Shown here: piece after piece, positions 13,301-25,210 of the stretch | How the letters are laid out: the number at the start of each line of letters is the position of its first letter | Numbering within the stretch: the stretch's first letter is position 1 | NCBI GenBank assembly: GCA_005408345.1 | Contig: SEMN01000642.1 | Location: forward strand, 186,001-250,000 | Direction: 5' to 3' | Length of the DNA stretch: 64,000 nucleotides | DNA from: Macquaria australasica | Taxonomy: Eukaryota > Chordata > Actinopteri > Centrarchiformes > Percichthyidae | Translations under genes and position numbers: made by a program | Notes under the pieces: generated by a model | Seen by the model: the letters and a program-made list of their open reading frames with translations, nothing else | The model's database searches: none | Told to the model about the DNA's origin: nothing

Positions 13301-16300
13301 TTGTATAATGTCTTCTGTGGCTCTGGAGGAGCTTTGTCAAGTCTGAGAAAATAACCCTGATGATGTCATAGTGATGTCATCAGGGTTATCCCAGCATGGG
13401 ATCAGAGACAACAAATCATAGACTGTATATAAAGATGAATGACATGACAGCTCCCCAAAAATGAAGCCAAAACCCCGCCACGTCCACGTTAGTGGATGGG
13501 ACATGGGCCATACTGAAAAAATCAAAGTACACGTCAAATAACTTTTTCCCGAAGACGGTTTCCGTCAGTAGGAGGAAGTGGAGACGCGTCGTCCATCTTT
13601 ATATACAGTCTATGCAACAAATGTATAACTGGAAGCCTATGTTACAAACTGGAGGTGTGGAGACGTGGGCATTTAGCCTGCAAAGCAGGGATGATCTAAT
13701 GAAGAGACGCTATGAAACTGCATTATGGGAATTGTAGGATCCAGGAACTTGACTCATACCATGCATTAAAAGTCAGCGCATCTGCTGCTTTGATTTAAAA
13801 AAAAAATGTGTTTCTTGCAAATCTCCCAACGTTATGAAAATATGATACTATATTGCTGAAGTACCCCTTTAAAAACCTAAGCACATGTTCTATAGTATTA
13901 TTACTGTGTAGATACTTGGTATACCTCAGTCATTTCTGCTGCTACTGTGATGTGCAAGCTGTTCCAGAGCTGACTCTTGCTTACATGTAATTATACAAAT
14001 CATTTGCTCCCTTTTTATGTCAATTGAGTGTATCTTTTTTTATTCATTTTCTAGTTGCAATGCAAGTACGGTTTGGTGAATACCATCACTATGTTGCTAC
14101 TGCAGTGACCCAGCTTCCCCATGAGGATCATTACAGTTTCTTCTCATCTGAAAGAGATTATAAGCAAGTGATGCTAACAGTATTTTAAGTGTTAGTGGAT
14201 CTTCCCTCTCCTTCTCGGCGCCTCACCTTCCTCTGGAAGACCAGCCCAAACTCCCGCAGGTGCTGCAGGAAGGTGAGTAATGACTCGCTCATGCCCTCCA
14301 CTGAGTAATCCTGAAGCACACAGGCAACACATGATCAGCAAAAACAATGAATCTCAAACTAAGCAGGATTTTTTAAAACCTTGGACCACTGAAATTGCTA
14401 TGTTGCTTTACACCAAGCACACATGCACGCACGCACTCTGAGAATCAAACAGACGCAAACTGCTGTGCACTCACTCTGCCAAGAGTAGAGAAACTGAGCT
14501 GGAATAAGAATGACAAGATCTCCACCAGGTCCATCCCTCTGGACTGCAAGAGACAAATTTGAAATATAAACACTTTCTCCTTTTAAAACAAATACGGTTT
14601 TCATTCATGGGAAAACATTTGTTATTTCAAGATAATGACATAGCTGTATGTCTACTTCTATCTTCCTGTAAATTGTTCTGTGTCTAAGTACAATGAGAGC
14701 AACTTAAAACCGGAGTCAATAAAAGTAGTCAAATTTGAAAACATTATGTCTATGGAGTCATTCATGCAGTCCTGTTGCTGGGTTCAGATGTACTTCCATT
14801 GTCAGTGTCGGTGTTTTGAGTCTTGAATAATGTCCATTTCTCCCATTTTTTATTCCAGTTGTGTTTGTTGTAGTCTTAAAGGGGAACTCTTGTTATAACA
14901 AACTTTTTACGTTGTAACGCGATACTGATCCCTTTTTCTTTTTCTGCCATGACAGCAATAAACTTTCGTAAATAACAACACCAATAACAATATTTATACA
15001 CTGGTGTGTATTCCACTGTACACCTATTGCTTTCATTGTATGAATCTCAGTATTTCCTTCAGTTCATATCTTCTCTTTGGTGGAAGTTGAGTATGACTGA
15101 ACGATTAATGATTATATTTATATGGGTCTCATAAGAAGAAGAGGATCAAGTGTGAGTGGGTCAGCCGGAAATGAAGTTCTTGTATTACAGTGTCTTGCAA
15201 AAGGCCCCTTGACCATTTCCACATTTTGTCACGTTACAAGCACAAACTTAAATGTATTTTATTGGGATTTTATGTGATAGACCAACACAAAGTAGAGCAT
15301 AATGGTGTTCAAGATTTTTTACAAATAAATATCTGAAAAGTGTGGTGTGCATATGTATTCAGCCCCCTTTACTCTGATACCCCTAAATAAAATGCAGTGC
15401 AACCAACTGCCTTCAGAAGTCACCTAATTAGTAAATCTGAGTCCATCTGTGTGTGCTTCAATCTCAGTATAAATACAGCTGTTCTGTGAAGGCCTCAGAG
15501 GTTTGTTAGAGAACATTAGTGAACAAACGGCATCATGAAGACTAAGGAACACACCGGACAGGTCAGGGATAAAGTTGTGGAGAAGTTTAAAGCCAGGGTT
15601 AGGTTATAAAAACATATCCCAAGCTTTGAACATCTCACGGAGCACTGTTCAATCCATCATCCAAAAATGGAAAGCGTATGGCACAACTGCAAACCTACCA
15701 AGACATGGCCGTCCACCTAAACCAACAGGCCGGGCAAGGAGAGCATTAATCAGAGAAGCAGCCAAAGAGGCCCATGGTAACTCTGGAGGAGCTGCAGAGA
15801 TCCACAGCTCAGGTGGGAGAATCTGTCCACAGGACAACTATTAGTCGTGCACTCCACAAATCTGGCTTTTATGGAAGAGTGGCAAGAAGAAAGCCATTGT
15901 TGAAAGAAAGCAATAAGAAGTCCCATTTGCAGTTTGCCACAAGCCATGTAGGGGACACAGCAAACATGTGGAAGAAGGTGCTCTGGTCACATGAGACCAA
16001 AATTGAACGTTTTGGCCTACATGCAAAACGCTATGTGTGGTGGAAACCTAACACTGCGCATCAACCTGAACACACCATCCCCACCGTGAAACATGGTGGT
16101 GGCAGCATCATGATGTGGGGATGCTTTTCTTCAGCAGGGACAGGGAAGCTGGTCAGAGTTGATGGGAAGATGGATGGAGCTAAATACAGGGCAATCCTGG
16201 AAGAAAACCTGTTAGAGGCTGCAAGAGACCTGAGACTGGGGTGGAGGTTCACCTTCCAGCAGGACAACGACCCTAAACATACAGCCAGAGCTACAATGGA

Positions 16301-19300
16301 ATGGTTTAGCTCAAAGCATATTCATGTGTTAGAATGGCCCAGTCAAAGTCCAGACCTAAATCCTACTGAGAATCTGTGGCAAGAAGAATGGGCAAAATTG
16401 CAGTCTCTAGATGTGCAAAGCTGGTAGAGATATACCCAGAAAGACTTGCAGCTGTAATTGCAGCGAAAGGTGGTTCGACAAAGTATTGACTCAGGGGGGC
16501 TGAATACATATGCACGCCACACTTTTCAGATATTTATTTGTAAAAAATCTTGAACACCATGTATCATTTTCCTTCCACTTCACAATTATGCTCTACTTTG
16601 TGTTGGTCTATCACATAAAATCCCAATAAAATACATTTAAGTTTGTGCTTGTAACGTGACAAAATGTGGAAATGGTCAAGGGGTATGAATACTTTTGCAA
16701 GGCACTGTAGGCCCATTTCATTTTCTATTTTACTGAGAAATTATTGATTATTCAGAGCTGATGCAAAAAAGAAGAGATGAATTTACCTGCTGCTGTATAA
16801 ATGTTTCTCAATCAGAATTAGCTTGTCCATGCTGCAGTTTCATGGCAGTTCACGGTCAGTTAGGCCACTTTGTCCTCCTTTATTTTGTATTCATTCCACT
16901 CCCGACAATAGACATTCTTTTCCACAAATAAAAAGGTACTGGTCAGGCTTACACAGGTCATTAACCAGAGTCTGACAGGAAGCAGAAATCCTAGAATTGG
17001 ATCACTGTGACCCAAGAGTCTGCAGGTTTTAATTCCAGCCAATCTCTGCAGCAGCTCATGTCACTGATTAGAGTCCCTTCTGCTTGAGAATGTGTTAATC
17101 AGAGTAATGACAGGCTATAGAGACTCTAGAGACTTGATGGGACATGGTTGATAACCACTGGCCCAACTTATTTAAACTTAATCATGTCAAAGTAGCAGAT
17201 GATACCTGAGCAGTTTTGAGGTACTGCAGGGTGAAGTACCACAGCTGAGAGGCTGTGTCCAGTAGGAGGAACTGGAAACCAGCTGAGGTGATGTAGGGCG
17301 CCTCTCCTGCCTCACTGACAAACAGAGAAGATGACAGCATCATGACAACATGAGGTGCAGCACAAACCCTGTGGTCTTCATGCATTTCTGTGTCACTAAC
17401 ATAACAGTAATTCAACCTATATAGTTACACTTCTGAGACTTGAGATCATTTCTATGTCTGGATTTCCCATAATTCTACATAAATTGAAGAGAATGTGCCA
17501 TGGAATAGTCTGATCTTTGGGTGGATTTTGCCATTATGGATGTAAGTTACGTGAAGTTGCTAGTGAAGTAAGCTGGCACTCATCAATGTTTCATTTTTTT
17601 TATGTAACGAATTAACACCATCTGAAAAGGCCTTTCTGAACTGCCCTAATATCTGATGTCACAACTGCAAAGAAATAGTCATATTCACTGTGTGTTTCCT
17701 TTGATTCAGTTCTGTATAGCTACCCAACTGATTTAAGAACTGACTGTTCACTAAACCCCTTCCCCAATGTGCAACTGTCCAGTCCTAGCTTAGCAACAGT
17801 TACGAGGCATGGCAGGTCTGTCCACATGTTGCAGGGCTGTGCATGGGGCTGCACTAAGAGAGCGTTAAGATGGTGTCTGCTTTATCTTCTTTCCAAAACC
17901 AAAATCACAAGAGCCAAAATGTCAAGTAATGGATTAAAGAGTGCTTTTCTCTGCTCAAATCTAAGCTTCTAATGCTACTGTGCCTGGCTAACTAGCTTAT
18001 TGATTCCAAGGCCTAGAGTTAGCATGTCCCTAGCCAACTAGTTTATTTCAAAGGGTTACCGGTTACATTAGAACAAGCCCCTTAGCGTATGTCTATGTTT
18101 TGCTCTGTCCTGCTTTTTAGTGGATTTGGCAAAGTTTGCCAAGATGAATTTGCCAAATTCATCAATTTGTCCTCATCCTCAAAGCCTTTTCTCACGTAAA
18201 AGTGACACATATTGTTTGAAATGACCTACAATAAAGAATAAACCTAACCTCTGTGTTTCATGTTGAAGTAACATGCATTTCCATAATTAATGAAAAACTT
18301 TCTGATATTACATTTTTTTCTTACAATACTGTTGTATAATACTAGGACTGACCAGATATCCTGCAATACAACAAAAATGCTGCTCCTTTAATTTTTCCAT
18401 GTGTTCTACATGGATCATCAACTGGTGAGGAAGCTGACTTTGCCTGGGACTTTAGCGTTGAATTAGCATTATATTATGTAAGTTGGTCATCAAAAGCATA
18501 GCCTTTTGCAGAGTTCTTGTTTTCATATGCGTCAGCTGGAGAAATTTAAAAGTGAGCCGGAGACAGTGTTTTAACCAACTCATCAAGCTAATGTTAATTA
18601 GCTAGCTAGCTAGAGCTGATAAAATCAACCAGCGACTGTTGTCATTTCAGCCACATCAGTGGTCACCAACTAGAAGTAAGAAGCTGTTTTTGTCTTGTGT
18701 CTGAAGTCAACGACCCATTATTCAAAAATGTCTTAATTGGGAAATTAATAGTTTGTCATTGTAAACTGTATATACAGTGCTCGAATGGAAAACTTGACAG
18801 ACATAGCAACAGTAACTAAGTGGGCAGGCTCATCGAAGGGTCAGTTAGTTCTACAGCGTCGATACTAGATTTCTGAGGACAATGCTATAATAACAATACA
18901 GCTTATTATATTTAATATAAACCTATTTAAAAGTTGAAACAAATCTGACAATGATATGTCAGACAACTTTTGTTTATGTGTATTTATAAACACATAGCAG
19001 ACAAACATTTTTGATAAGGATGCTTGGAATTTGGTTCTTAAAGACCAAGATATGTACTGAGCATGCCATTTTACAGTGTTGTCAGTGCTCTCTACTGTTA
19101 CTACTGCGTACCTTTTCATGAGGCCTGCTTGAACCAGCAGCTGAGCCAAGTCCTGACTGACAGCAGCACAGGGAGAACCCACCATGAAATGCAGGATGAC
19201 CTCCCAGCGCTCTATAGCATAGCGGTCAAGACTCTCAATATCCCGTGCGTGGCGGTCAGGACCCAGAGTGCTGCCCTCATCTGCCCATGCTCTGCCCCTG

Positions 19301-22300
19301 TGTGTCGACACAGCAGTGGAGAATGTTAGAATCTTTTACTTAAAACAACAGGTGATAACTTTAGCTGTAGTACTGCACTTCCATCTCAAATTTGTCTAGT
19401 TGGCTTAAAATTTTAAGATTTTATTAACGTTTTGGAGCCTTGTCTATAACTCTAACCAACCACGTCCTGGCTGATCAGGGCTGAGAAGGAATCAGAATCG
19501 GGTTCATTGCCAAGTAGGTTTTCACATACAAGGAATTTGCTTTCGTATTTTGGTGCATAACAATAAACATAGTAAGAGAAAATAAGAAAGATAAAAAAAA
19601 TTTAAAAACAAGTACTACAAAAAGGGAAATATAATTGACAATAAAAATATGGCAAAAGTATTATAAAAGGTAAGTACAATATATCTGTTTTTAGAATGAA
19701 AGTGTTTGTGCAGGAATGTGCAAAATATTGACCAAGGAATGTGCAAAAATTCACAGGATGAAGTATAAGGAATGCAATGTCCAGAGATCATAGTCCAAAA
19801 GATTTAACCTTGTACAAACACTGAAAAGTTGTGTGCACAGTAGCTGAATTTTCATTGCGAAATGAACAGTTTATAAAAACAGAATGAGAGAGAAGAGTGC
19901 TGCTGCAGTCCTGTGATTAAACGCTGTGTTCACAGGGAGCAGACGTACCCGCCGAGCAGAGCTATCCTCAGGTTGTCTTTGAAGACTGGATTTAAAATGT
20001 ATCCCTGTAGACCACCCTGCAGCTGCTGACTGTGCCAAAGGCGGAGTCCTGCCAACACTGAGACACATTCATCATGATCCCTGCAGGTAGACACCAAAAA
20101 CAAAACCATTAACAATTAACTGAACTGGTTATTACTCTGAAATGTGTAGTCCTCTGTTTTTCTCCCACTGAATAGGTGATAAAAGAGCTGCTAACCCTGA
20201 AGGGGTTATTTACTGTTCTAGCCAGAGTTACTTTCATCTTGTCTGGTGGTGGACACTGTCCCACACAGAGATATCTCCTATCATAATAGCTGACAGAATC
20301 ATCACCATAGATTTACAAGGCAGACACTGTAACATCAACAGTGAGTCATGCAAGACTGCATGACCAACAATATCCAACAATATGTAGGATTGAGTCCACA
20401 CAAGGGGACTGCTAGGAAAAGCAGCTTATGTTATCTAGTCAATTCAAGCCAGGCTTTAAAGGGTATTCTTAAAGCTGGGCCCTATTTTTTTAAAATATAT
20501 TTTGGGTTGTAAATGACTAACTGGTCCAGTAGATCTCCTCATCAGACAGTCGGGAACAGGCTGCAATGGCTGCAACGTAATCCGTCCACAAAAAGTGCTT
20601 GTTTTTGCCACTGACAGGCTCAGATTATTATTCTAAGTGTACCAAGAGAGTGAGCAAAAGGTCAGCGCACACATTAGCCAATAAAGTAAACAGTATAGAT
20701 TTTGCTATACTTTTTTTTATATCAAGTATGCATCTATCCCTTCAATATCTCTCGTTGTTTTATGGCATTGAGTCAATGTTGCAAATCAATGAGCAGGGCC
20801 TTGCTCTTCATACACTCAGTTGCCATTTTATTTTAGGTCCGCTTAGCTAAAACTATTGCAGTCTAATACAACAGCCCTGCAATAAACCCTCCCTTCATGA
20901 CAGTTATTACGTTCAGTGTCTGTTGAAACTGTTGTGAGCAAGAGGTGTTGATTCAGCTTTATGGTAATTTGATGGATGTGGTTTGTGGTGCTGTTGAATT
21001 GTAGTGTGTTTTACTAAGAGGAGTTTCTAATATTCAGTGTACCCTCATCTAACTATAAAGGAAGGAATCCCTGTCTGTCTGTCTGTCCTTCAATTATCTC
21101 AATAACCACTCATCCAATCAACTCCACACTTGGCAGGTGTATTGCTGAGAACCCAAGAGAGTGCATTGTCGAGTGCAATCTCTTGAGAACGTATTTATTA
21201 GTAATAATTATTAGTACACACTGTGTAGTGTATTGAGAGGAGTTACCTATTAACTGTTACACCGCCGAACGGCATGCTGGGTACAGCTTGCTTGCTACAG
21301 TACATTCTTGAACAGATGAAGAGAGAGAGACCAGAGAGACCGGAGATGTGTGCCATTGTGTTTTGCTAAACTCAAATGTTTCAAGCATCAGAGATGAAAA
21401 TTTCTAAATGAACGCTTGTGTTCCCAGAAATAGTCTGGTCCCAGATAGCTAGCGGTTAGCAATGGTAGCAGCTAGTTGATTATCTCACTTTGGCTATTAA
21501 GTTGAAGGTTATTTTTGCTTGAAATGCCCATCCCTAACTGTGTCCTGGGCATCACCATTCCATTGCCCGGACTCTGCTGAATCTGGGAATAAAAGACACT
21601 CGATGTAAAAAGCAGCCAAAAAAGGCTCGACTTTCAGAATCAACGCTGCTGTTTATTTTTTTTATTTTCTAACATGATAATATAACAGAATAAAGTGTTC
21701 ATCTGACACACACACGTGGTGTGTAAATATTGTAAATAACTAACATTATTAGGTTGTCCTGCAATACAATAGCATACATATCAGAAATTTATAATAAATA
21801 AAAAATAGTTTCAAAGCTACAGTTTTTAGACAAAACTGAAATAATTTCACATTTTATGGCTACATTTCAGTCTCTCAAAATAGGCATGCTGTGGTGAACA
21901 AATGTGAAGTAAATAGTGAAAACCCTTGAGCAGAGGTTTAAAGTGTAGTACACTCCTTTAAATATAGGTGGCACTATAACTATGAATCATAAATGTCACA
22001 TAGGTTTGCCATGTCATGTGACCCAATGACTCCAAATCAATATCAAAATGTATTACTATACAAGCCACATAGGACACACCTCTTTATATTGGAGTGTAGT
22101 GCTTCTTCTATTTTATATTAATAGTTATGGAAAATTCATGATTTTTTTTTTCAATAGCGTTCATGTCATTTGACCCAGTGACTCCAAATCAATTTCAAAA
22201 TGTATCACTACACAGGCCAGGTAGGCAAGCAGCAATACCGGCCGAAGCCAAGAAAATCAGCAACAGACACGCTTTCCAAACGGACACTGCACTTGTTGAT

Positions 22301-24116
22301 ATAAATGTGATCAACAAAATATAGAAAACTCTTAGTATACTAAGAGGTGTTTCTTAACACAATATAATTCAATCGCACCAAACTCCCCATAACTTTCCTG
22401 AAGGTAGAGTGTATTGCATGCTTGTTGTATTAGAATGTTAATGATTTGAGGCCTGGATTTTTCAGTTCTAAAGTCTTCTTACAATTTATTAGAAATGGTT
22501 GTCATAGCAACAAGTCCTTAGGCCCAAACCTGCAAAAGTGTGTCTAATTCACAGTTAGCTGGATCATGGTCAAGACTTTTTAGGGTGAACCCAAAACATG
22601 GAGTCATTCTCAGATACAAATGACTCTTTTTCTTAGATGTAGAATGAACAATGTTTTTATAATATATGATTTTATTGGAGAACATTTAGGTTATTGAGAA
22701 ACCATTAAGATCTCTTGGTGTAATTATCATTATTTCATTTTCACAATAAAGAGTTAAATACCTATACAGGATAAAATATACAACAAATAATAATAATAAT
22801 GTTTTTTGTATAGCACAAAGTGCTTTACAACGAAAACATAAAACACAACAATAAAGTAGGTTTTCACATACAATAAAATAGGTCGACTTAACCTAAGTTA
22901 TACATTATAGGTTAATTGTTTAAATCAGATTGACTACTTTTCTGAAAACTGGCTACTCAAGTAAATCTTCGTCATGAGAGATTTTGTCAGGGTTTCATTT
23001 TATAGTTAAAATATTTAGGGTTAAGAAGATTAAGATATTGTGGCAAGCTATATGTCTCCAGCATGTAAAACTCAAGCAGAGAAAAACAAAGCTAACGGCA
23101 AAAAGGAGGTTTAATGGCAAGCTTATAATCAACACAACAACAAGTTTGTGCACTTGTGCATTGAGTAGAACATCCCCATGCATACACAGTCTAAAGGCAT
23201 TCACTCATAATGAATAACCGTATAACAACAATGCGAGTGTGGAAATGTGTGTAGCCCCATGTAGAACCAATAACATCAGTAACAATTATTTCAAAATAAG
23301 AGTGCACTGTTATTTCAGATAACATCAAATATTAACAAATTAATCATTTAACTGTATTCAAGAACCAAATTAACTGGATGAAAATTAACACGATCATTTT
23401 AACGTGACAACATCATGTTAGCCTGGATTAGTTAAACCACATTTGATGAACAGGGCCCAGGACTTTATGACAATATTGGGATTGTCATAATGCATTGTCA
23501 AAAAGCTGGATATGTGCATCCCTAATTCGGGGACTTCTTACTGAGTGAATGACAGCTTCTGCTGTCCAAACCATTCACAAGACTGCCTGTCTGCTTGGCA
23601 ACAACAGCTGACACAGAGATCTAATGTGGATGTAATTGAAAAAGAATAATCATAAATGAAACTCCCCAGTAACGTTTCAGTGAGGGAAATGTTACACAGT
23701 GGTACAGGAGCACTATCAAAATGGTTCACCCCACTTTCAATACTGCTAGACATGTAATGAAGACATGACAAGATAAGTGACTCACTTCTGACTGTCTTTT
23801 TTCACCCACAATGCCACTGCTGCCTGGGGGAGAGGCTGATCCAGGAACAGCATACGCATCACATAATTCTTGGCCAGAGAGGGGAGTTCCCTGTAGAGGA
23901 TCAAACACAATATACAATATAACACACAGCAATCCTCAGGAGTCATATGCCCATATCAACATTATAACCTTCAGTACAGTATGTGTTATAGCCGTCGTAC
24001 CTGTAGACGGCCAGACATGTTGCTGGATGGTTGTACAGTCTGTCCAAAATATCAGGACTCAGCTCTCTCAGGTATTCATGCAAATTCTTACACTGCAGCT
24101 GGACACGCAGCTTCAT
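8628..24116 (-). CDS. gtf2h4: General transcription factor IIH subunit 4 (TFIIH p52)
   Basis: Thirteen coding exons on the minus strand: 24001-24116, 23786-23890, 19949-20080, 19112-19297, 17206-17314, 14475-14543, 14227-14310, 12523-12688, 11844-11974, 10889-10936, 10704-10782, 9370-9431, 8628-8738. They sum to 1398 nt (465 aa plus stop; the human protein is 462 aa). All junctions are GT-AG and all phases close. Landmarks in order: LSPDILDRLYNHPATCLAVYR, LPQAAVALWVKK, GGLQGYILNPVFKDNLRIAL, ERWEVILHFMVGSP, ITSAGFQFLLLDT, LTFLQHLREFGLVFQRK, GFIVVETNYRIYAYT, MLYRFPNVVVAQVTRESVQQ, WELERDRL and a C-terminus ending RFWKRQKSHM. In the TFIIH core, p52 anchors and stimulates the XPB translocase and binds p8, serving transcription initiation and nucleotide-excision repair. 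An eight-serine run (residues 289-296) replaces a short variable loop. The N-terminus begins close to the conserved VQLQC block and lacks about ten residues of the human leader. Confidence 0.95.
8740..9369. other. Last intron of gtf2h4 with a Tc1-like inverted-repeat scrap
   Basis: No coding signal apart from the flanking exons. At 9078-9107 the phrase GTGTCCATATACTTTTGCCC and following bases resembles the outer end of a fish Tc1-like element. No partner end or transposase is seen, so it is a relic. Confidence 0.4.
10100..10245. repeat. Foldback element with a perfect 23-bp inner stem
   Basis: 10129-10151 and 10191-10213 are exact reverse complements (core ATGTTTCACATTAAAAGCC) around a 39-base centre. 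The pairing continues outward with mismatches to about 10100 and 10245 (GCTACTGTCAAT against a matching GATGGTAGC end). It lies in gtf2h4 intron 11, between coding exons 11 and 12. It is probably a small foldback DNA element. Confidence 0.7.
10345..10377. repeat. (ATT)11 microsatellite
   Basis: Thirty-three bases of pure ATT in a gtf2h4 intron. On the minus strand it reads as a run of Asn codons and should not be taken as protein. Confidence 0.95.
12110..12310. mobile_element. Partial copy of a dispersed element (GCCAGGCTAGC family)
   Basis: Contains GGTGTATACTTTGGGTGGAG, GCCAGGCTAGC, a TTTATGGTAGGCTAACTCCAG block, CAGACATGAGATTGATAT and ends in an AATGTTGAACTCTTCCTT-like terminus. The same ordered blocks recur at 26215-26440 and in full at 47652-48199. 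It lies in the gtf2h4 intron upstream of exon 9. Confidence 0.6.
13250..13875. mobile_element. Possible larger inverted-repeat element hosting a MITE
   Basis: TTAAAAGGGACACTCCAC near 13250 is roughly the reverse complement of the CTGAAGTACCCCTTTAAAA end near 13873. Inside, 13350-13390 is a near-perfect palindrome built on ATAACCCTGATGA, and 13417-13614 is a separate MITE. The outer pairing is imperfect, so this outer element is tentative. Confidence 0.35.
13417..13614. mobile_element. 198-bp MITE with perfect 21-bp inverted ends and 8-bp target duplication
   Basis: The ends 13417-13437 and 13594-13614 are exact reverse complements (CATAGACTGTATATAAAGAT core). The 8 bases outside each end are identical, CAACAAAT at 13409-13416 and at 13615-13622. 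An 8-bp duplication is the hallmark of hAT-superfamily insertion. No transposase is encoded, so it was moved in trans. It sits in gtf2h4 intron 7. Confidence 0.85.
15188..16707 (+). mobile_element. Tc1-like DNA transposon, full length
   Basis: The 1520-bp element is bounded by TA on both sides (15186-15187 and 16708-16709) and by long inverted ends. The outermost blocks are CAGTGTCTTGCAAAAG and its partner CTTTTGCAAGGCACTG, and matching extends inward for about 200 bp (GACCATTTCCACATTTTGTC, CAAACTTAAATGTATTTTAT). It carries one transposase gene reading on the plus strand. It lies in the gtf2h4 intron between exons 5 and 6, opposite in sense to the host gene. Confidence 0.92.
15575..16427 (+). 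pseudogene. Tc1-like transposase, frameshifted and catalytically altered
   Basis: The N-terminal part (from 15575: YKNISQALNISRSTVQSII, then GRPPK) is the paired-type helix-turn-helix DNA-binding region. The reading frame then shifts between about 15775 and 15844, and the catalytic part continues in another frame to 16427. The DD34E core shows KHGGGSIMMWGCFS, QQDNDPKHT and SPDLNPTENLW, so the second Asp and the Glu are present. The first catalytic Asp, normally in a W-S-D-E context, is His here (codon CAT at 15990-15992, W-S-H-E). The frameshift and this substitution should make the protein inactive. Confidence 0.88.
17315..19111. other. gtf2h4 intron 4, nothing recognised
   Basis: AT-rich non-coding DNA between coding exons 4 and 5. 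A short GCTAG tandem run lies at 18598-18613. No transposase, exon or RNA gene was seen. Confidence 0.5.
19485..19680. repeat. Interspersed repeat (GGAATTTGCTTTCG type)
   Basis: The opening AATCAGAATCGGGTTCATTG, the phrase CAAGTAGGTTTTCACATACA, GGAATTTGCTTTCG and then an A-rich tail form a unit I recognise as common in fish genomes. A fragment of the TCAGAATC..TTTATTG kind recurs at 44300-44340. The family is not assigned. Confidence 0.45.
20811..21041. mobile_element. Diverged copy of the palindromic element
   Basis: Starts TACACTCAGTTGCCATTTTA and continues GCTAAAACTATTGCAGTCTAATACAACAG..CTGCAATAAACCCTCC, matching the left arm of 56036-56338. The right end (TATTCAGTGTA) is degraded. It lies in gtf2h4 intron 2. 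Confidence 0.65.
21042..23785. other. Rest of gtf2h4 intron 2: low-grade repeats, no gene
   Basis: Holds a short CTGT run (21073-21088) in a diverged repeat and a duplicated segment. The phrase built on GACTCCAAATCAAT, with AAAATGTAT after it, occurs at about 22010-22080 and again at about 22164-22230. Open frames on either strand have no family signature. Confidence 0.5.
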
Positions 24117-24206
24117 TATCTACCAAAATAAAGAGGAAAGTCATTAAATACGCCGTCACCGTTATCAGTGAAATCTGGTCCTCCTGATTACGTGCTTCAT
24201 ACTTAC

Positions 24207-24600
24207 GGGAGCAGAACGTCGCACCAAATCCCCTTAAAAATGCAGCAATTTATTGTTGCTTTTGTCATCCCTAAACGGACATAGTGATCTAATAACAACT
24301 GACAGAAAAGCATTCATTCTTTGGATCCACCATTTAAGGTATACGTATATTCAACGTGTAACATTTATTTAAGTGTGGCAACAACTTATTTCGAAATGAT
24401 GCGTTACATTCATAACTACTCACAACAAAGCAACTAGAGGACAAATGTGTTGCAATGAGCTTATTAGCATATATATATAAAAGGCGTTATTTACCGTAAA
24501 GGTGAATATAAAATATCGACGAATTCCTCACTGTAAAATTATTTTATAGTACAAAATAAATGCATTGTTGTTATTCCACAGTTCTCGCTAAGCGGCCATG
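24207..24600 (-). other. Probable non-coding first exon of gtf2h4
   Basis: A strong donor (GTAAGT at 24206-24201 on the minus strand, after CTGCTCCC) lies 84 bp upstream of the acceptor at about 24119 (TTGGTAG|ATAATG). This implies a 5' UTR exon spliced just before the start codon. Its upstream limit is a guess. Confidence 0.5.
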
Positions 24601-24645
24601 TTTCCAGGTCACGTGAGCTTAATACGAGCGTTCTTATTGGTCTCG
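24590..24645 (-). promoter_or_regulatory. Candidate gtf2h4 promoter motifs
   Basis: On the minus strand there is a CCAAT box (24640-24636), a palindromic CACGTG E-box (24610-24615) and an AAACATGGCCGC element resembling a YY1 site (24602-24591). This TATA-less layout is usual for housekeeping genes. The sites are inferred from motifs only. Confidence 0.45.
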
Positions 24646-24907
24646 TTCTTCTTCACCTATTTTCAATAGCGACCGTTGAACAACTTGAAGGGCAGTACCG
24701 CCACCTGCTGAACGGAGATTGGAGAGGATGGAGTGGGATTTATGACCTTTGAATAAAAAAGTGAAAAAACGTCCTTCTGTTAGACCATTCATCATTTCAG
24801 ACTTCATCGGTATATTTAGGATAAAAGACGAAAATATCTCACAAGTAAACACATGCTAAAAAAGATGATAAGATGTTGCAAATTTGAATGTGAATTTGTG
24901 GTGTGTA

Positions 24908-25210
24908 ATACTCAGTTGCCAGTTTATTAGGTACACCTAGCTAAAACTAATGAAGTCTAATACAACAGTCCTGCAATAAATCCTCCTTCATGAAGGTTCT
25001 AATGTTCAGTTTTTGTTGAGGTGCTGATTCCACTGTATGGTCATTTTGGAGGCTATAGCTTGTGGTGCTGTTGAGCTGTTATAATGGCGGCATTTGTACT
25101 ATTTTGTCTAGCCCTAACCTTTCTGTATAATGCAGTACAGTTCCACAGCACCATAAACGGCAGCCTCAAAAATGACCATACATTTGAATAAACACCTCTC
25201 TAAAACAGAC
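24908..25210. mobile_element. Copy of the ~300-bp palindromic element
   Basis: Opens with TACTCAGTTGCCAGTTTATT and AGGTACACCTAGCTAAAACT, then the TCCTGCAATAAATCCTCC and TTCATGAAGGTTCTAATG blocks. In the second half it turns back with the complementary GACCATACATTTGAATAAAC and ACACCTCTCTAAAACAG blocks. The right terminus is truncated relative to 56036-56338. Confidence 0.7.

Noticed and set aside
18865..19311. 148-codon frame as a single gene
   Set aside because: Only 19112-19297 is coding (gtf2h4 exon 4). The rest is read-through into the introns.
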